Position numbers and translations under genes: made by a program. Of a stretch of DNA of 64,000 bases, positions 28,069-37,102 are shown piece after piece. Position 1 is the first letter of the stretch. The number at the start of each line of letters is the position of its first letter. Source of the DNA: Synergistetes bacterium HGW-Synergistetes-1 (GTDB taxonomy: Bacteria > Synergistota > Synergistia > Synergistales > Synergistaceae); NCBI GenBank assembly GCA_002839185.1, contig PGXO01000001.1, positions 124,001-188,000 on the forward strand, written 5' to 3'. A model generated the notes under the pieces. That model made no database searches. It saw nothing but the letters and a program-made list of their open reading frames with translations, and was not told the DNA's origin.

Positions 28069-29382
28069 ATGCATGACATTAAGAAATTCCAGGAAATAGA
28101 AAAGAGACTTCTGCATCTGGCAAGCCCGGGAATAAGACCCGGACTTGCCAGACTTTCACATCTTCTACTTCTACTCGGAAACCCCGAAAGAAAATTCAAG
28201 GCTGTCCATGTGGTAGGTACAAACGGCAAGGGCTCAACAGCTTCCACACTTTCTTCCATAATGAAAGAATCAGGATATAAGGCTGCCCTCTATACAAGCC
28301 CCCATCTCGTCTCCTTCGGTGAGAGGCTTAACATTGGCGGGGAAGAGGCGCTTCCCGAAATGTGGGAAAGAGCACTTGGAATAATTGAAAAGAAGATAGC
28401 ATCATCAGATCGTCTGAGATCTGACCCTCCCACATATTTTGAACTGATCACAGCAACTGCCTTCATGATAATTGCAGAAGAAGATGTCGACATAGCGGTC
28501 GTAGAAGCAGGGCTTGGAGGAAGGCTCGATGCTACAAATATACTCTCAGATGTCCTACTCACCCTTATAACCCCGATCGGCATAGACCATTCGGAATATC
28601 TTGGCAATTCACTCGCCTCTGTTGCGAAAGAAAAATTCGCAGTGATGAGACCGGGGATCCCGGCGATATTTTCCGGCGGAGAAGAAGATATAGAAAGTAT
28701 TTTTTTTGATACCGCATTTAAAAAGGGTACACCGGCACAGGTCCTCCGAAGGCTGTGCAGCTACGGGACCGTACAGGTCTCTTTCAAAGGTACGGATTTT
28801 TATGTTGAATCAGAGTGTCTGTGCGCCGATTACCACACCCCCCTGATCGGGACCCACCAGACAGAGAATGCCGCTCTCGCACTTGCAGGCGCGTGTGCAC
28901 TTAAATCCTCTTTAAAGTCAAGATTTGAAAATATAACCTTCCCTGCCCTTTATAACGGAGTCATTTCAGTAAAATGGCCTGGAAGATTCGAAATAATAAA
29001 AAAGGAGAGTCCGCTTCTGATCGTTGACGGAGCTCATAACCCTCACGCACTCATAAGGCTTGCTGAAAATACAGGGATCATATACGGCAGCGAAGTTTTC
29101 AACCTGGTGGTCGCGATGATGAAGGACAAGGACATCTCAGAAAGCCTTGATATAATAAAAAAAATGGGAACGACCCTCTACTGCACACAGGTACCCGGCA
29201 TGGACCGAAGCCTGTCTGCGAAAGACCTTTTGGTGATGGCTGAGAAAAAAGACATCACTTGTGCAGGTAAGTGGGAAGACCCGATATTGGCCGTTGAAAA
29301 GAGCTTGGATACGGGAAGGGACACTATCTGCTGCGGGAGCCTCTTTCTTAGCGGCTTCGTTAAGGAGCATTTTGATGACTAA
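28069..29382 (+). CDS. folC: Dihydrofolate synthase / folylpolyglutamate synthase
   Basis: A 437-residue Mur-ligase-fold enzyme. The P-loop is VVGTNGKGSTASTLSSI (about 45-60); GLGGRLDATNIL (about 148) and DGAHNPHA (about 320) are the conserved family motifs. It adds glutamate to folates, which supports the tetrahydrofolate-dependent steps of histidine breakdown encoded at 54-59 kb. It begins 2 bp after valS. Confidence 0.94.
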   Translation: MHDIKKFQEIEKRLLHLASPGIRPGLARLSHLLLLLGNPERKFKAVHVVGTNGKGSTASTLSSIMKESGYKAALYTSPHLVSFGERLNIGGEEALPEMWERALGIIEKKIASSDRLRSDPPTYFELITATAFMIIAEEDVDIAVVEAGLGGRLDATNILSDVLLTLITPIGIDHSEYLGNSLASVAKEKFAVMRPGIPAIFSGGEEDIESIFFDTAFKKGTPAQVLRRLCSYGTVQVSFKGTDFYVESECLCADYHTPLIGTHQTENAALALAGACALKSSLKSRFENITFPALYNGVISVKWPGRFEIIKKESPLLIVDGAHNPHALIRLAENTGIIYGSEVFNLVVAMMKDKDISESLDIIKKMGTTLYCTQVPGMDRSLSAKDLLVMAEKKDITCAGKWEDPILAVEKSLDTGRDTICCGSLFLSGFVKEHFDD

Positions 29383-30148
29383 CAGAGGATTTGAATGCAG
29401 GGATGAAAAGCGACAGAAGGAACTCAGGCTGATAATGCCGGAGGAACTGCAGTCTCAATTTTTCGCTACTATCTACTGCAGGGGAGAACTAATGGACGGC
29501 ACTGAAGGGGATCCTGAAAAAATATGGGCGGCTCTGTCCTCTAATTTTAATAATGTTCAGTTGGTTGCACCATACCAGGTACACGGGACTACCATAATTC
29601 CTTCATCTTCATCTTTTGCCCTGCCTCTCAGACCGGAAGCCGATGGAGTACTGATAGATACTTCATCAAATTCGATGGCAAGTCTCAGGTTCGCTGACTG
29701 CTGTCCTGTAGTCATTGCTGCCTACTCTCCGGAACCGTGGATGCTCCTTCTTCATTCCGGATTTATCGGTACAGCAAAGAACATCGTCGGCAGATCACTG
29801 GCCGGGCTTTCCGAAAACAAGCCCGGATGGAAGAGTGAAAGTATCCGGGCCTGGATAGGACCATGCATATGCAAAGACTGTTACTCAAGAAAAATGGAAG
29901 ATCCGTCCACACAAAATGCATTGACAGCCTTTTCTCCGGATAATTACTGTAAAAAAAACGGGGTAGTCTATTTTGACATTAAGGGCGAAATAAAAAGGCA
30001 GTTGATGCAATGCGGTCTGCCTTATGATAATATCTATGGGGCCGAAGGCTGTACATGCTGTAACAACGACTTTTATTATTCCTATCGTGCCGGTGATGAA
30101 AGAACAAGAATATTTCTTCTTGGTGGGAATACCACAAAACAGGCGTGA
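29375..30148 (+). CDS. pgeF: Multicopper polyphenol oxidase-like purine nucleoside phosphorylase (YfiH/PgeF family)
   Basis: A 257-residue YfiH-family protein. The conserved zinc-site histidine and cysteines are visible in YQVHGTT (about 66), RFADCCPVVIAA (about 107) and LLHSGFIGTAKNIV (about 127). Members have adenosine/inosine phosphorylase and deaminase activity, or edit misincorporated residues in peptidoglycan (PgeF); the older laccase label is doubtful. ATG 29375 has AAGGAG at good spacing and overlaps folC by 8 nt. Confidence 0.88.
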   Translation: MTNRGFECRDEKRQKELRLIMPEELQSQFFATIYCRGELMDGTEGDPEKIWAALSSNFNNVQLVAPYQVHGTTIIPSSSSFALPLRPEADGVLIDTSSNSMASLRFADCCPVVIAAYSPEPWMLLLHSGFIGTAKNIVGRSLAGLSENKPGWKSESIRAWIGPCICKDCYSRKMEDPSTQNALTAFSPDNYCKKNGVVYFDIKGEIKRQLMQCGLPYDNIYGAEGCTCCNNDFYYSYRAGDERTRIFLLGGNTTKQA

Positions 30149-30207
30149 TAGGTGAGAATTATTAAAGTTGCAGGAATCAATTACTCTCTACGTGAGGTGA
30201 ACATGGG

Positions 30208-31179
30208 ATGGACAACATAAAGGTCGGAGTTATCGGCGTTGGACATTTGGGCATGCATCATGCCAGAGTATATACAGAAATTCTTGGAGCCCAGCTTGTA
30301 GGGATAGTTGACATAAACGAAGAAAGGGCCCATTCAGTAGCTGACCCGCTCGGAGTTATTTCATACAGCAGCATAGAAACATTTATCAAACAGACCCATC
30401 CTGACGCTCTCAGCATAGTTGTTCCTACCAGCCACCACTTCGAAGTAGCAAAGATCGCGATGGAAAACGGTATACATGTTCTCATTGAAAAACCTGTCAC
30501 TTCAAGCGTTAATGAGGCAGAAAAGCTGCTTAACCTGGCGGTAAAAAAGGACCTTATACTACAGGTGGGGCACATCGAAAGATTCAACAGCGCGGTTCAG
30601 CATGTCAGGGAATTCATTAACGACCCCTATTTCATCCAGACCCACAGGATGGGGCCGTTCTCACCAAGGATCAGCGATGTTGGTGTTGTGCTTGACCTTA
30701 TGATACACGACGTTGATATCATTCTCTCCCTGATCAATTCTGAACTTGTCTCCATATCTGCTATCGGAAGATGCATCAGGACGGAACATGAGGATATCGC
30801 CTCGGCACAGCTTACTTTTGCAAACGGAGCCATGGCTCACATACTAGTCAGCCGCGTATCGGAAAAGAGGGTACGCCAGATGGAGATAACAGAGGCAGAG
30901 AGGTACATCACTGTAAATTATGAATCACAGGATATTTCTGTACAGCGCTGCGTGAGGCAGAGCGGCGGAAATCTTGTTGAGGTCATGGAACACCCTGTTT
31001 TCCCGAAAACAGAACCGCTCAAGATGGAACTGCAGCATTTCGTATCATGTGTCAGGGAAGGGCGCCAGCCCATGGTAGGCATCAAAGACGGCAAAAGGGC
31101 GCTCGAAGTATGTGTTGCGGTACTCAGGCAGATACATGAAGAAAAATCTGAAGCCGGCGCGCTGCTTTCAGCAATATAG
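30208..31179 (+). CDS. Gfo/Idh/MocA-family NAD(P)-dependent oxidoreductase
   Basis: A 323-residue protein with an N-terminal Rossmann domain (GVIGVGHLGMHHARVY, about 7-22) and the family's EKPVTSS motif (about 95-101, catalytic Lys). The C-terminal Gfo/Idh sheet domain includes HIERFN (about 122) and DLMIHDVDIILSL (about 165-177). Members oxidise sugars or cyclitols. Its closest look is to the group that includes UDP-GlcNAc 3-dehydrogenase (GnnA) of lipid A synthesis, but the partner aminotransferase is not in the window, so I leave it general. Confidence 0.85.
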   Translation: MDNIKVGVIGVGHLGMHHARVYTEILGAQLVGIVDINEERAHSVADPLGVISYSSIETFIKQTHPDALSIVVPTSHHFEVAKIAMENGIHVLIEKPVTSSVNEAEKLLNLAVKKDLILQVGHIERFNSAVQHVREFINDPYFIQTHRMGPFSPRISDVGVVLDLMIHDVDIILSLINSELVSISAIGRCIRTEHEDIASAQLTFANGAMAHILVSRVSEKRVRQMEITEAERYITVNYESQDISVQRCVRQSGGNLVEVMEHPVFPKTEPLKMELQHFVSCVREGRQPMVGIKDGKRALEVCVAVLRQIHEEKSEAGALLSAI

Positions 31180-31221
31180 ACAAATAACAAATGACATTCC
31201 GGCCGATAAGAGTTATTATCT

Positions 31222-31250
31222 AGAGAGGAGATAATCCTCTCTTTTTTTTT
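31222..31250 (+). terminator. Intrinsic terminator after the oxidoreductase gene
   Basis: AGAGAGGA (31222-31229) pairs with TCCTCTCT (31235-31242), loop GATAA, followed by eight T. Confidence 0.88.
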
Positions 31251-31285
31251 GAGGAATTATCGCTGATTGAAAGGATGTATCTGAT

Positions 31286-31519
31286 TTGATGGATTTTATC
31301 AAAAATATTCCACCTGTAAACCTCCAGGCACTGGTGGCTCTTGCTCTTTTTGGAGCATCCCTCCTTGTGGCCCGAATGGTCGTAAATATCCAGTCGGGGA
31401 AGTGGCCGGGAGGCCCTATGTTTGTATTGTACCTCAGGGTACTTCTGGGATTTCTTTTTGCAGGATCAATAGGCCTTGGTTTTTACTGTTTTGCAGGAAT
31501 AAACATTCTTTTTAAATAA
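31286..31519 (+). CDS. Small membrane protein of unknown function
   Basis: A 77-residue protein with two predicted membrane helices (about 13-31 and 46-73) separated by a short loop, NIQSGKWPGGPM. I do not recognise the family. AAGGA lies upstream of adjacent candidate starts TTG 31286 and ATG 31289. It follows a terminator and precedes meaB by 52 bp, so it may be co-transcribed with meaB; no functional link is evident. Confidence 0.6.
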   Translation: MMDFIKNIPPVNLQALVALALFGASLLVARMVVNIQSGKWPGGPMFVLYLRVLLGFLFAGSIGLGFYCFAGINILFK

Positions 31520-31571
31520 GCTCTGTAAAACGTAAGTTAAGTTTTTTATAAACAGTTAGGAGAGTTGATTT

Positions 31572-32507
31572 ATGGAAAAGTTTCTGAATAACGCGTTCAA
31601 AGGGGACCCAAGATCCATTGGCCGCCTAATAAGTCTTGTTGAGGCTGATACCCCTTCCGCAAAGGAAATAATGAAACAGATATATCCCCGGACAGGAAAA
31701 GCCAAGGTAATTGGCATTACAGGAAGTCCCGGCGCAGGCAAAAGCACTTTTGTAGACAGGCTGATTGAACAGTTCAAGGCTGACAACATGAAAGTGGGAG
31801 TAATAGCGATAGATCCGTCAAGCCCTTTTACAGGGGGGGCCATCCTCGGAGACAGGCTGCGTATGCAGAGCCATGCGCTTGACGAGGGTGTATTCATCAG
31901 AAGCATGGGATCCAGAGGACACCTTGGCGGAGTAAGCAGGTCAACACATGAGGCTGCCCTTATCCTAGATGCATGCGGCTTTGACGTCGTCCTTATCGAA
32001 ACAGTAGGAGTGGGACAGTCCGAGGTCGACATAATCAAAATAGCTGATACTGTAGTTCTTGTCCTTGTGCCCGGCATGGGTGACGATGTCCAGATTATGA
32101 AGGCCGGGATCATGGAGATAGCAGATACATTTGTCGTTAACAAGGCGGATAAGGAAGGGGCAGACAAGGTCGCTGCAGATGTTCAGGTAATGCTCAAGAT
32201 GCTGAAGGAAAAGGAATGGGTACCCCCGGTAACACTAGTGTCATCACAGAACAATACGGGAGTGGAAGAAGTTAAAAATACGCTTAACGACCACTGGAAC
32301 TATCTCCACACTTCCAGCGAAGGCAAAAAAAGACGCTTTATCCAGCTAGAGATGGAAGTCGAGGCCATACTAAGGGGAGAAATATCCCTTATGACTGAGA
32401 AAATATGGAAAAAACGCAAAGACACCGGGATACTGGAGGATCTGGCTTCCAGAAAGGCTGATCCATACACTCTCGCCGGGGAACTGATCTCACAGATCGT
32501 CAAATGA
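31572..32507 (+). CDS. meaB: MeaB/ArgK-family G-protein chaperone of methylmalonyl-CoA mutase
   Basis: A 311-residue SIMIBI-class GTPase. The P-loop is GSPGAGKSTFVDRL (about 51-64); DPSSPFTGGAILGDRLRM (about 82-99) contains the metal-binding and switch residues; ETVGVGQSE (about 141) and NKADKEGADK (about 190) are further nucleotide motifs. MeaB protects and reloads B12-dependent mutases. No mutase or epimerase gene is present here, so its client lies elsewhere in the genome. GGAGAG precedes the ATG. Confidence 0.92.
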   Translation: MEKFLNNAFKGDPRSIGRLISLVEADTPSAKEIMKQIYPRTGKAKVIGITGSPGAGKSTFVDRLIEQFKADNMKVGVIAIDPSSPFTGGAILGDRLRMQSHALDEGVFIRSMGSRGHLGGVSRSTHEAALILDACGFDVVLIETVGVGQSEVDIIKIADTVVLVLVPGMGDDVQIMKAGIMEIADTFVVNKADKEGADKVAADVQVMLKMLKEKEWVPPVTLVSSQNNTGVEEVKNTLNDHWNYLHTSSEGKKRRFIQLEMEVEAILRGEISLMTEKIWKKRKDTGILEDLASRKADPYTLAGELISQIVK

Positions 32508-32564
32508 TCAATTGCAGCAAAGCAATATAACATCTATCAAACCTTATTCTCGGGAGGATCATAT

Positions 32565-33680
32565 ATGAAAATTGCACTGGGAGCTGACCATGCGGGATAC
32601 GGACTTAAGGAAGAGATCAAGGAACACCTTACATCATCAGGACATGAGATCATTGACTGCGGGACCTCTTCGGGAGACCTCAGCGTCGATTATCCCGACT
32701 GCGGATTCAGGACTGCCGAAACAGTAGCCAGCCATAAGGCGGATCTCGGGATCCTTTTCTGTGGAACCGGGATCGGGATGAGCATAACCGCAAACAAAGT
32801 CGCAGGGATCAGGGCAGCTCTATGCCATGATCATTTCACAGCCGCGATGAGCCGCAGGCACAATAATGCAAACGTCCTGGCCATTGGAAGCAGGGTGACC
32901 GGATCAGGCCTTGCAAAAGAGATAGTCGATACTTGGCTTAACGAAGAGTTTGAAGGCGGAAGGCACGCTTTCCGGATAGACAAAATCACAGCCTTTGAGA
33001 GAGACCATGCCTCCGATAACGCTTCAGCAACATGTTCATCTAATTCAGCAGGAGGAAGAACAGTTGTTGTGGATCATCCCCTTGTAAGGCACAAACTTGG
33101 ACTCATGAGGGACAAGAACACGTCATCCAAGGATTTCAGGGATCTTGTCCAGGAAGTGGCAGGACTCATGGTATATGAGATAACGAGGCACCTCTCCCTT
33201 GAAGAGATAGAGATTGAAACTCCTGTTGCAAAGACAAGGGTATTCACACTTTCAGGCAAAAAGCTGGCCATTGTGCCGGTATTGAGGGCCGGACTTGGAA
33301 TGGTCGAAGGCATCCTTAAGCTTATACCTAATGCCAAAGTGGGGCATATTGGACTTTACAGAGATCCTGTAACTCTGATGCCTGTCGATTATTATTGCAA
33401 ACTGCCCAAAGACATTTCTGAAAGAGACATTTTCGTTGTAGATCCAATGCTTGCAACAGGCGGATCAGCAGCTGCAGCGGTAGCGCATATAAAGGGTTAC
33501 GGCGGTAAAAGGATCGCACTCGTTTCCCTGCTGTCTGCTCCTGAAGGAATTGCGAGATTCCATGAGGAACACCCGGATGTCGATATTTATACCGCAGCGG
33601 TCGACAGTCATCTGAACGATCACGGCTATATCGTGCCTGGACTTGGAGATGCAGGAGACAGACTTTTCGGTACAAAATAG
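32565..33680 (+). CDS. Fusion of ribose-5-phosphate isomerase B and uracil phosphoribosyltransferase
   Basis: Residues 1-145 form Rpi[14 protein letters not shown] (6-18), active-site [16 protein letters not shown] (about 66-81) and [12 protein letters not shown] (about 99-110). After a Ser/Asn/Ala-rich linker (about 148-163) comes a complete uracil phosphoribosyltransferase (about 164-371), with VLRAGLGM, the PRPP loop [12 protein letters not shown] (about 295-306) and the uracil-binding [13 protein letters not shown] at the C-terminus. RpiB supplies ribose 5-phosphate, the precursor of the PRPP used by Upp. In many Firmicutes rpiB, upp and wecB are adjacent separate genes, so the fusion may have come from that order. 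GGGAGG precedes the ATG. Confidence 0.93.
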   Translation: MKIALGADHAGYGLKEEIKEHLTSSGHEIIDCGTSSGDLSVDYPDCGFRTAETVASHKADLGILFCGTGIGMSITANKVAGIRAALCHDHFTAAMSRRHNNANVLAIGSRVTGSGLAKEIVDTWLNEEFEGGRHAFRIDKITAFERDHASDNASATCSSNSAGGRTVVVDHPLVRHKLGLMRDKNTSSKDFRDLVQEVAGLMVYEITRHLSLEEIEIETPVAKTRVFTLSGKKLAIVPVLRAGLGMVEGILKLIPNAKVGHIGLYRDPVTLMPVDYYCKLPKDISERDIFVVDPMLATGGSAAAAVAHIKGYGGKRIALVSLLSAPEGIARFHEEHPDVDIYTAAVDSHLNDHGYIVPGLGDAGDRLFGTK

Positions 33681-33705
33681 ATGATGAGAAATTAGGACGG
33701 GTCCT

Positions 33706-34587
33706 GTGTTTTCAATATATCTCTTCACCCTGGTGACTTTTTTGTGGGGACTCATTGCAACACCTGTTTCTATTGGTCTTGCACAAAAATTCAGGCTCCT
33801 GGACATACCCGGCGGCAGAAAAAAACACAACAGCATCATGCCGCGCGGTGCGGGCATTGTGCTGTGGAGCGGTTACCTGCTTTGGGCGCTTTTCGTAGGC
33901 AACCCCGGGGTAGAAGTACCCTATATAGCTACCGGTGCGACAATAGTGTTCATAGTTGGCTACATGGATGACATGCACCCGCTGCCTCCTGTCATGAGAC
34001 TCTTTTTTCATTTGGCCGCGGCTGCGTGGGTTTCCTATGCTCTCCCTATTCCACTATGGCAGCGAATGTTGATTATTTTCTGGATAACGGGTACCACTAA
34101 CGCCTATAACCTCATAGACGGAATGGATGGCCTCTGTCTTACCATGACTCTTATAACCGCTCTTGTCGCAATATTTGCAGGAAACCCCGCTGTATGGATG
34201 CCGGTAGCAGGACTGGTATTCGGGGTGCTGCTATGGAATTTCCCGCAGCCGAGGACATTTCTGGGTGACGGAGGAAGTACCCTCTTAGGATATATATGTG
34301 CTTCACATCTTGCGTGGAGCATTTTCCCGGACCTCTTCGGAAAAGGATTTTTCAGCCTTGCGGCTGTACTCTTCTTTATTGGAGGGATACCTGTAATAGA
34401 TACTCTGGTCGCAATGACAAGGCGTCTTTTGACGAAAAAATCACCCTTTTCTCCTGACAGGGGACATGCTCACCACCGTCTTCTTGACAGCGGTTTTTCA
34501 AAACTGCAGACTCTGTCGATAATGGGAATCGCACATCTGGTACTGGTACTTATGGGACTGCACCTTCTTGGGACTAAATTATTTTAG
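33706..34587 (+). CDS. Undecaprenyl-phosphate sugar-1-phosphate transferase (WecA/TagO/MraY superfamily)
   Basis: A polytopic membrane protein of 293 residues, short for the family. The motifs are RKKHNSIMPRGAG (substrate region), the Asp pair in GYMDDMHPL (about 85-92), NAYNLIDGMDGL (about 131-142), FLGDGGSTLLG (about 185-195) and RGHAHHRLLD (about 246-255). It transfers a (probably N-acetylhexosamine) phosphate from a UDP-sugar to undecaprenyl phosphate, starting a surface polysaccharide. The start is GTG with AGGACGGG upstream. It is followed by wecB, which fits polysaccharide synthesis. Confidence 0.85.
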   Translation: MFSIYLFTLVTFLWGLIATPVSIGLAQKFRLLDIPGGRKKHNSIMPRGAGIVLWSGYLLWALFVGNPGVEVPYIATGATIVFIVGYMDDMHPLPPVMRLFFHLAAAAWVSYALPIPLWQRMLIIFWITGTTNAYNLIDGMDGLCLTMTLITALVAIFAGNPAVWMPVAGLVFGVLLWNFPQPRTFLGDGGSTLLGYICASHLAWSIFPDLFGKGFFSLAAVLFFIGGIPVIDTLVAMTRRLLTKKSPFSPDRGHAHHRLLDSGFSKLQTLSIMGIAHLVLVLMGLHLLGTKLF

Positions 34588-34660
34588 TATCGGTGCAAAT
34601 CTGTTAATATTGTAAACTTAACATAAGCAGGGGAAGAACTGATTTTAGGAGGATGTTTCT

Positions 34661-35794
34661 ATGAGCCGTAAAACTGTGGTCTGTGTGGTTGGGACCCGAC
34701 CCGAGGCTATAAAAATGGCGCCTGTTGTGCTAGCCCTGCGCAGCCAGGGTTATTTTGACGTAAAGATACTGGCTACGGGACAGCATTCTACGATGCTGGA
34801 CCAGGCTCTTGGCCATTTCAAACTAACAGCTGATGTAAACCTTCACATCATGAAGGAAAGACAGAGTCTGGACCATATTACTTCTTCAGTACTCACAGGA
34901 GCAGGAGAGTATTATGACAGTCTAGAGCCTGCCGCTGTTCTGGTACACGGTGATACTACAACTACATTCGCCGCCGCCCTTGCAGGTTTTTATAGGAAAA
35001 TACCCGTTGGGCACGTTGAAGCAGGACTCAGAAGCGGAAATATGCATCTCCCATTCCCTGAGGAAATGAACAGGGTACTGACTGACAGGATAACTACATG
35101 GGCATTCGCTCCTACTGAGCTTGCTAAAGAGAACCTTCTATGTGAGGGTACTCAGGAAGATATGATCCTTGTTACAGGCAACACTGTGATAGATGCTCTT
35201 TATTACACAGTAAAAAGCACATCGAAACCATTATGCCCTGAGCTCACAAGACTTCCAGAAGATGCTCCGTTCCTTCTCGTGACTGCACACAGAAGAGAGT
35301 CCTGGGGGGAGCCTCTTGAGGATATATGTTCTGCTCTTACGATGCTTCTGGACGCTCATCCTGAGCTTTGGATGGTCATCCCGATGCACAGGAACCCCTC
35401 TGTCAGGGAAACTATAAGAAAATATCTAGAGGATAGGGAAAAGGTAATACTCTGCGATCCGCTGGATTATCCGGACTTTGTATGGGCGATGAATGCTTCC
35501 ATGTTCATATTAAGCGACAGCGGGGGAGTACAGGAAGAGGCTTCCGCGATCAAAAAGCCTGTCCTGATCCTGAGGGACGTTACAGAACGCCCCGAGGCTG
35601 TTGAAAAAGGCAGCGGGGTCATTGTCGGAGTAGACAGGGAAAAGATATATTCCAACGCAATCGAACTTCTTGAAAATAAAGATCATTTCACGGAGATAGA
35701 AAATAAGTGCAGGTTCCAGCCATTCGGAGACGGAACAGCCTCATTAAAGATCGCTGATGCATTAAAGGAATATTTTGAAAAAGACCGCAAGTAA
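34661..35794 (+). CDS. wecB: UDP-N-acetylglucosamine 2-epimerase (non-hydrolysing)
   Basis: A 377-residue GT-B-fold epimerase converting UDP-GlcNAc to UDP-ManNAc. Motifs are GTRPEAIKMAPV (about 9-20), TGQHSTMLDQAL, VHGDTTTTFA (about 87-96), HVEAGLRSGNMHLPFPEE (about 113-130) and SDSGGVQEEA (about 285-294). AGGAGG precedes the ATG. Neighbours make lipid-linked sugars and peptidoglycan precursors. Confidence 0.93.
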   Translation: MSRKTVVCVVGTRPEAIKMAPVVLALRSQGYFDVKILATGQHSTMLDQALGHFKLTADVNLHIMKERQSLDHITSSVLTGAGEYYDSLEPAAVLVHGDTTTTFAAALAGFYRKIPVGHVEAGLRSGNMHLPFPEEMNRVLTDRITTWAFAPTELAKENLLCEGTQEDMILVTGNTVIDALYYTVKSTSKPLCPELTRLPEDAPFLLVTAHRRESWGEPLEDICSALTMLLDAHPELWMVIPMHRNPSVRETIRKYLEDREKVILCDPLDYPDFVWAMNASMFILSDSGGVQEEASAIKKPVLILRDVTERPEAVEKGSGVIVGVDREKIYSNAIELLENKDHFTEIENKCRFQPFGDGTASLKIADALKEYFEKDRK

Positions 35795-35838
35795 TTTTCT
35801 ATCAGTTTGGACTGGAGTGACTGTTGTTGGAGGATAAA

Positions 35839-37083
35839 ATGATCATCAGGGGGGGGACCCCTCTTTACGGTACGGTCGACGTGCAGGGAGCTAAGAATGC
35901 AGCCCTGCCGGTAATGGCTGCATCGATACTTCTGAAGGGAAAGAAACTGACCCTCAAAAAGGTCCCTGACCTCTATGATATTAATACCATGTCTGACCTG
36001 CTCAGGCATATTGGTATCACAGTAGAATTTAAAAATAATTTTATGACGATAGATGTCCCGGAAGAACTGAGTTGGGACGCTCCTTCTGAACTGGTCCGTA
36101 AGATGAGAGCATCCTCTCTGGTTTTGGGCCCGCTCCTTGCAAGATGCGGCAAGGCTATCCTTCCTTTGCCGGGAGGATGCGTCCTTGGAAGCCGGCCGAT
36201 AGATTTCCATCTTAAAGGGCTTGCAAAAATGGGAGCGGAGATAGACCTGAACCGTGGTTCTGTTTACGCCAGCGCCGGAAAACTCAAGGGAGAAAGGATA
36301 ACTCTGGACTACCCATCGGTAGGTGCAACTGAAAATCTTATGATGGCCGCTGCTCTGGCTCACGGAGTCACCTATATTGAAAATGCGGCCCAGGAACCTG
36401 AAATAATAAACCTGGCAGATGTGCTGAGACTTATGGGAATACCCGTCAAAGGAGACGGCACGCCGACGATTAGGATCACAGGCAGGCCGGAGGCCGGATC
36501 AGCCGAGGCTGAGATAATACCTGACAGAATAGAGGCCGCGACTTACCTCATAGCAGGGATAATTACAAAAGGGGCCGTGACTGTCAGAGGGATAGATTCA
36601 GGGCTCATTGACGCCATACTCCTTAAGCTTGAAGAGGCGGGGGCAACGATAGAGATCATGCTGGACGAGGTCACAGCCAAATGCAACGGCACTTTAACCG
36701 GAATACCTGTCAAGACCATGCCTTATCCGGGATTTCCGACAGATACACAGCCCCAGCTGATGGCCGCACTCGCCCTTGCTTCTGGAACGAGCGTAATACA
36801 TGAGAGCGTTTTTGACTCAAGACTTCTTCACATAAACGAATTCAAAAAAATGGGAGCCAAGATCGAACTTCAGGATTCGACTGCAATAGTCACAGGAGTA
36901 GGTAAACTTATCGGGACCGAGGTCCACGCATCCAACCTGAGGGCAGGTGCCGCGCTTATACTGATGGGTCTGGCGGCCGAAGGAGCGACTACCGTTCACG
37001 ACCTTTACCATGTATGGAGAGGCTATGAGGGTCTCGTTGATAAACTGAGATCCCTCGGAGCTGACATAGAGCTTATTGCCTAG
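35839..37083 (+). CDS. murA: UDP-N-acetylglucosamine 1-carboxyvinyltransferase
   Basis: A 414-residue EPSP-synthase-fold enzyme making the first committed peptidoglycan precursor. The KNAALP motif (about 18-23) and the fosfomycin-target Cys in PLPGGCVLGSRPID (about 115) are present, so this is a fosfomycin-sensitive type. ATG 35839 is chosen because GGAGGA lies just before it; a TTG at 35824 lies upstream of that site and is unlikely. It follows wecB by 44 bp. Confidence 0.94.
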   Translation: MIIRGGTPLYGTVDVQGAKNAALPVMAASILLKGKKLTLKKVPDLYDINTMSDLLRHIGITVEFKNNFMTIDVPEELSWDAPSELVRKMRASSLVLGPLLARCGKAILPLPGGCVLGSRPIDFHLKGLAKMGAEIDLNRGSVYASAGKLKGERITLDYPSVGATENLMMAAALAHGVTYIENAAQEPEIINLADVLRLMGIPVKGDGTPTIRITGRPEAGSAEAEIIPDRIEAATYLIAGIITKGAVTVRGIDSGLIDAILLKLEEAGATIEIMLDEVTAKCNGTLTGIPVKTMPYPGFPTDTQPQLMAALALASGTSVIHESVFDSRLLHINEFKKMGAKIELQDSTAIVTGVGKLIGTEVHASNLRAGAALILMGLAAEGATTVHDLYHVWRGYEGLVDKLRSLGADIELIA

Positions 37084-37102
37084 CTCTTGAGAGGGCGGTC
37101 AG

